45,201 bases of DNA from Planctomycetota bacterium (GTDB taxonomy: Bacteria; Planctomycetota; JAPUJT01): assembly GCA_027296055.1 (NCBI GenBank), contig JAPUJT010000175.1, forward strand, positions 1 to 45,201, read 5' to 3'. Under the pieces are notes generated by a model. The model saw nothing but the letters and a program-made list of their open reading frames with translations. It had not been told where the DNA came from and made no database searches. A program made the position numbers and the translations under genes. Positions 41,511-45,201 of the stretch are shown one piece after another. Within the stretch, counting starts at the first letter, position 1; every line of letters starts with the position of its first letter.

Positions 41511-44500
41511 ATGCGGAATATATGCGAACGGAGCTGGATGGCGTGGGGAGCGCTTTTTCTGGTTTTCCTGTGGGGTTGCCCCGGAGGAAGTTCTAGCCGC
41601 GGCGGGGGGGGATCTAGCATCCCACCCGACATTTATGAGCTCAACAACAGCGCAGCCGCCTGCTCGAGTATCTTCCTCGACCCCACGCCGGAGGCGACGT
41701 TCTTCGAGGGCGACCTCACCCTGCACAACGCGTTCGATGAGGACTACTTCTGCGTTCGGCTGACGCAGGACGCCGCCATCACGATAACGGTCTCCTTCGT
41801 CCACGACAACGGGGATGTGGACGTGGCCTTGCTCAATTCTCTCCAGCAGGAGATCTACGCCTCTCGGACTCAGCAGGACTACGAGGCGGTCCTCGCCAAC
41901 GTGACCGCCGGGGACTATTTCGTCTGGATCTACAGCCCGACGCAGGAGACGAACCTGTACACCCTCGACATCCGAGCGCAGAGCGCCGGGGGTCCTATCG
42001 TCCCTGACGTCTTCGAGCCTGACAGCGACAACTTCTGCGGCCCCACAGGGGTGAATCTCGGGGACCTCGGGAACAACACCTTCTCCGCGACCAACCTCAC
42101 GACCCACGACGCGAACGACATAGATTACTACTGCTTTGACGTCTCGGCCGTCGCCACGATGGATATCAGCATCGTCTTCTTCCACTCGGTCGGGAACCTG
42201 GACATGGCGCTCCTGGACGCCTCCCAGGGGGTCCTGATAGAGTCCATGACCGTCGGCGACGAGGAAAGGGTGACCAAGGTGCTCCCGCCGGGGACGTACG
42301 CCGTCTTCGTCTACGGCGTCGCGGGGGCCATCAACCGGTATCAGATGCGCATCGCCGGCGTCCTCGGAGGTGGGCTCGCCCCGGATACCTTCGAGCCGAA
42401 TGACGATCCGACGACGGTCTGCAGTGGCGGACCAGCGTACCTCGGCGACCTCAGCGGGATCGCGACGGTCCCGACGTTCCAGAACTCCCAGCCGCTCACG
42501 ATCGACACGGATCTCGATGAGGACTACTACTGCTTCACCTTGACCAGGGACGCGAGCATTGCAGTGGATATCTCCTTCCTCCACGTGGACGGGAACCTCG
42601 GCCTCCGCCTCCTGGACTCGGCACAGAACGTGCTGGGATTCTCGAACGGATTCGCCGATGGCGAGAGGGTCATCCGCGATGTCGTCGCGGGAGACTACAT
42701 CGTCTACGTCTTCACGGAGAACGATCCGAACACTTATGACCTCATGATCAACGTATTCGAGCCGGATCTTCTCGAGGTGAACGACGATCCGGCGACGGCC
42801 GCGGTGGTCGCGGCCCCTGGCATGCAGTCCGCCTTGACGATACACAACAGCTTCGACGAGGACTGGTTCCAGTTCACTCTGGGGGGTGCGGTCGACGCGA
42901 CCGTCACGATGGACATCTTCTTTCAGCACTTCATCGGCGATCTCGACATGGATCTCTACGACACCGGTCTGAATCTGGTCCTCTTTGCCGCGTCCCGCTC
43001 GGACGACGAGCAGATCGTCGCGATCCTCTCCCCGGGGACCTTCTACATCCGGGTCTTTGGATTCCAGGCGGCAATGAACGGGTACGACCTCGACATCACC
43101 GTGGTGCCGGGGGGAGGCGGACTCAGCCCCGACCGGTACGAGCCCAACAATACCTTCACCTCCGGCACGAATGTCGGGAGCCCGGTCTTCGACTCCAGCG
43201 CCGGGGGGGCGATGCCGCTGACGATCCACAACTCGGCGGACAGCGACTTCTTCCTGTTCTCCATGAATGGGACCGGGAACCGGACGGTGACGATCACGCT
43301 CACCTTCGATGGGACGATCGGCGATCTCGACGTCGAGATCTACGTCGATCCTATCAATCCCCGCCTGATCGCCAGGGGCGAGAGCGGAGGGTCGGACGAG
43401 ATCCTGACCACGATCATACCGGCGGGGCCCGCCTACACGTACGCGGTGCGGGCTTACGGTTTTAATGGGGACATGAACACCTACCACATCCTGATCGAAG
43501 ATGTAAACGGGGGTGGGCTCTCCCCTGACGGCTGGGAGTCGAATGACGACTTCGCCTCCCCGAACCCGATATGGCTCACCCAGGGCGACTTCCCTGGAAC
43601 TCCGGTGGTGGGACGCACGATCCACAACGCGCTCGATCTCGACTACATCCAGTTCGCCGTGGACACACCAAAGTCCGTCCAGGTGAACCTCACCTTCGTT
43701 GTGGACTACGCCGCGAACCCCGACAACGGAAACGATCTCGACATGGCCATCCTCGATGATAATGACAACGTCATCCTGCTCGCCAACACCGCGGACAGTA
43801 ACGAGACCGCGACCTTGAACATCGCCGACGGCATCGACTATCGGATCGTCGTCTTCGGGTTCCTGGGGGCGGTGAACACCTACACCTTCGAGATCTCCGA
43901 CTCCGCGCCGGTGCCGCCGGGCCCGGATGCATTCGAGCCGAACAACAACGATATGGAAGCCAGCTTTATCCCGCTGCCGTTCGCTCTGACGACGCTGTCG
44001 ATCCACGACCCCGGCACCCCCGATTTCTACCAGGTCACTCTTCAGAGCCCCGACCTGCTTACCGCCAAGATCTCGTTCACGCACGCTCTGGGGGATCTGG
44101 ATCTCGAGCTCCTCGACTCGAACTTGATGGTGATCGCGACCTCGGCCACCACCGAGAACATCGAAGAGATCGCCGAGTCCATCGTGCCGGGGGATTACTT
44201 CATCCGCGTCTACGCGGCGGGAGTGTCTGCCAACAACTACCGGCTGGACATCTTCACGGCGGCGGGGGCGGGAGGGCTATTGTCGGATGTGTACGAGTAC
44301 AACAGCGATCTAAACTCGTGCACCCCGATCATCCTCAACTTCTCCGAAACGAAACTGTCGCTGCACTCGGCATTCGACGTCGACTACTACTGTTTCACCC
44401 TGGGGAACACCCGCAGAGTCACGGTGTCTCTCCGCTTCATCCACGCGCTGGGGGACGTCGACGTGAGCCTCTGGTGCCTCAGCGGAGGCGGCCGCTCCGG

Positions 44501-44681
44501 ACCGGGGTCTCCCCCCTGCGGGAACACGATCGTCGGATCGTCCTCCTCGACGGACGATAACGAGCTGATCGACGATGGTAGCGGAAGGGGAATCAGCCTG
44601 GCTGCGGGGGAATACTACGTCTTGGTGGAAGGGGCCGGCGGGGCATCCAACGCCTACGAGATGTACGTGACGACGAATTAG
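41511..44681 (+). CDS. lipoprotein with eight PPC (pre-peptidase C-terminal) repeats
   Basis: 1056 residues; AGGAGGAGAG upstream. Lipobox L-W-G-C then GGSSSRGGGGSS, so a lipoprotein with a flexible Gly/Ser tether. Eight PPC jelly-roll repeats of about 120-130 residues start near 41628, 42002, 42381, 42760, 43126, 43525, 43922 and 44284, each opening PD-x2-E-x-N(D) and containing H-N/D-x2-D-x-D-Y/F and GDLD-type loops. Repeats 1, 2, 3 and 8 carry one Cys near the start and one in DYYC/DYFC; repeats 4-7 have neither. PPC domains usually sit C-terminal of secreted proteases and aid export or binding; a pure PPC string suggests an adhesin or scaffold. No protease domain present. Confidence 0.9.
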   Translation: MRNICERSWMAWGALFLVFLWGCPGGSSSRGGGGSSIPPDIYELNNSAAACSSIFLDPTPEATFFEGDLTLHNAFDEDYFCVRLTQDAAITITVSFVHDNGDVDVALLNSLQQEIYASRTQQDYEAVLANVTAGDYFVWIYSPTQETNLYTLDIRAQSAGGPIVPDVFEPDSDNFCGPTGVNLGDLGNNTFSATNLTTHDANDIDYYCFDVSAVATMDISIVFFHSVGNLDMALLDASQGVLIESMTVGDEERVTKVLPPGTYAVFVYGVAGAINRYQMRIAGVLGGGLAPDTFEPNDDPTTVCSGGPAYLGDLSGIATVPTFQNSQPLTIDTDLDEDYYCFTLTRDASIAVDISFLHVDGNLGLRLLDSAQNVLGFSNGFADGERVIRDVVAGDYIVYVFTENDPNTYDLMINVFEPDLLEVNDDPATAAVVAAPGMQSALTIHNSFDEDWFQFTLGGAVDATVTMDIFFQHFIGDLDMDLYDTGLNLVLFAASRSDDEQIVAILSPGTFYIRVFGFQAAMNGYDLDITVVPGGGGLSPDRYEPNNTFTSGTNVGSPVFDSSAGGAMPLTIHNSADSDFFLFSMNGTGNRTVTITLTFDGTIGDLDVEIYVDPINPRLIARGESGGSDEILTTIIPAGPAYTYAVRAYGFNGDMNTYHILIEDVNGGGLSPDGWESNDDFASPNPIWLTQGDFPGTPVVGRTIHNALDLDYIQFAVDTPKSVQVNLTFVVDYAANPDNGNDLDMAILDDNDNVILLANTADSNETATLNIADGIDYRIVVFGFLGAVNTYTFEISDSAPVPPGPDAFEPNNNDMEASFIPLPFALTTLSIHDPGTPDFYQVTLQSPDLLTAKISFTHALGDLDLELLDSNLMVIATSATTENIEEIAESIVPGDYFIRVYAAGVSANNYRLDIFTAAGAGGLLSDVYEYNSDLNSCTPIILNFSETKLSLHSAFDVDYYCFTLGNTRRVTVSLRFIHALGDVDVSLWCLSGGGRSGPGSPPCGNTIVGSSSSTDDNELIDDGSGRGISLAAGEYYVLVEGAGGASNAYEMYVTTN

Positions 44682-44696
44682 GGCAACGGCGGATCT

Positions 44697-44717
44697 CCCT
44701 CCCGGCCCGTGGGAGGG
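44697..44717 (+). repeat. 7-bp inverted repeat after the PPC gene
   Basis: CCCTCCC (44697-44703) and GGGAGGG (44711-44717) with a 7-nt loop; no T run. Confidence 0.35.
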
Positions 44718-44766
44718 GATCGTGCCCCGGCGTGATGGGTTCATACGAGGTCCATAAGAGGGGGTG

Positions 44767-44809
44767 GGCGCGGGCCTGCGGGCTCGCGCCGGCCCCTCCT
44801 TCTCCTCTT
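44767..44809 (+). terminator. candidate terminator of the PDZ-PPC unit
   Basis: 10-bp GC stem with one G-U (44767-44776 with 44781-44790), TGCG loop, followed by a C/T-rich rather than pure T tail. Confidence 0.55.
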
Positions 44810-44829
44810 GCGGGCGATCGCGAAGAAGT

Positions 44830-45201
44830 ATGACGCAAGGCCGCCTCCTCCTCTCTCTGGCCATCCTCTCGTCCCTCATCGTCTCCGGTATCCTCTGGAA
44901 CCGTTCCTGTTCCCGATCGGCGGGCCCGGGCACGGGAGGAGTCCGGGTCGCTGCCCCCGAGGGATTCGTCCTCCGCGAAGTGGGGGAACGTTCGGGGGTC
45001 ACCATCCGAACCATCTGCGGTCCCCCCAAGGACAAGAAGTTCATCATCGAGGCGAACGGGAGCGGGGCGGCGCTCTTCGACTACGACCTGGACGGGGATC
45101 TGGATCTCTACGTGATAAACGGCTCCACCATCGAGATCCTGCGAGAGGATGCGCCTGCGGTCCGCAACGCGCTCTATCGAAACGACGGGGAATGGCGTTT
45201 C
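44830..45201 (+). CDS. CRTAC1-like protein, N-terminal part
   Basis: Open from ATG 44830 to the right edge, 124 codons, no stop. Hydrophobic N-terminus (LLLSLAILSSLIVSGIL) acts as signal or anchor; Cys at NRSCSRS is not a standard lipobox. FVLREVGERSGVTI and GSGAALFDYDLDGDLDLYVI match the opening of the CRTAC1 lipoprotein at 27465 (calcium loop D-x-D-x-D-G-D-x-D). The Shine-Dalgarno is weak. Remainder of the propeller and the ASPIC domain should lie to the right. Confidence 0.8.
   Translation, partial: MTQGRLLLSLAILSSLIVSGILWNRSCSRSAGPGTGGVRVAAPEGFVLREVGERSGVTIRTICGPPKDKKFIIEANGSGAALFDYDLDGDLDLYVINGSTIEILREDAPAVRNALYRNDGEWRF

Noticed and set aside
41484..44084. 866-residue open frame on the - strand within the PPC gene
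   Set aside because: Shadow caused by GC-rich third positions; product is Arg/Val/Asp-rich without any fold pattern, while the + strand frame has lipobox and eight clear PPC repeats.
1..45201. Search for tRNA genes, CRISPR arrays, insertion sequences, prophage or toxin-antitoxin pairs
   Set aside because: No cloverleaf-like gene, no regularly spaced short repeats, no transposase or integrase motif, no small paired cytosolic genes were found by eye.

Overview
GC-rich bacterial chromosome segment, gene-dense, almost all on the + strand. It starts in the 3' end of a PfkB-family sugar kinase gene and ends inside a CRTAC1-type (FG-GAP/ASPIC) lipoprotein-like gene. No rRNA, tRNA, CRISPR array, transposase or phage gene is visible. 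The mix of secreted VIT/vWA, HEAT, TPR, TIG, DUF1573, CRTAC1 and multiheme proteins is typical of large-genome environmental lineages such as Planctomycetota or neighbouring MAG phyla. That placement is an inference from gene content; only alaS and thpR are housekeeping markers here.

Layout. (1) 1-3523: sugar kinase end, thpR (RNA 2',3'-cyclic phosphodiesterase) and alaS, the alanyl-tRNA synthetase, which looks leaderless. (2) 3703-9589: a secreted VIT-vWA protein, then a three-gene run: a secreted beta-sandwich protein, a helical alpha/alpha-barrel-like protein, and a HEAT-vWA fusion. (3) 9656-11223: a divergent pair, a small helical protein (-) and a membrane-anchored HEAT protein (+). (4) 11364-16207: a 1199-residue GspK/PilX-like protein fused to a LamG-like domain, with a secreted partner. 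(5) 16412-18733: a tandem pair of cysteine-containing vWA proteins and a two-LysM protein. (6) 19019-27336: three consecutive large exported proteins, each of nine TIG/IPT repeats, ending at a strong terminator. (7) 27465-32172: a CRTAC1 lipoprotein (-) divergent from a lipoprotein fusing DUF1573 modules, a degenerate metallophosphatase domain and four CxxCH haem sites. (8) 32594-34154: a small lipoprotein and a secreted protein of unknown family behind a 320-nt leader. (9) 34403-40702: a translationally coupled operon of one HEAT lipoprotein and three TPR proteins. (10) 40783-44681: a GspC-like PDZ protein and a lipoprotein of eight PPC repeats; then the truncated second CRTAC1 gene.

Nearly everything after alaS carries a signal peptide, lipobox or N-terminal membrane anchor, so the window is largely an envelope/surface locus. 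Promoters recur with one plain pattern, TTGAC(A/G/T) - 16 to 19 nt - TAnnAT, in front of most units. The most notable signals are: cysteine pairs that appear or vanish together within individual repeats in two unrelated repeat families (TIG and PPC); three TIG paralogues whose first and last repeats correspond, showing whole-gene triplication; a 13-C tract and a four-G5 G-quadruplex motif directly abutting the promoters of TIG genes 1 and 2; the DUF1573-phosphoesterase-tetrahaem fusion; and a W-x2-WW-x-(D/E)-N motif shared by the HEAT proteins.
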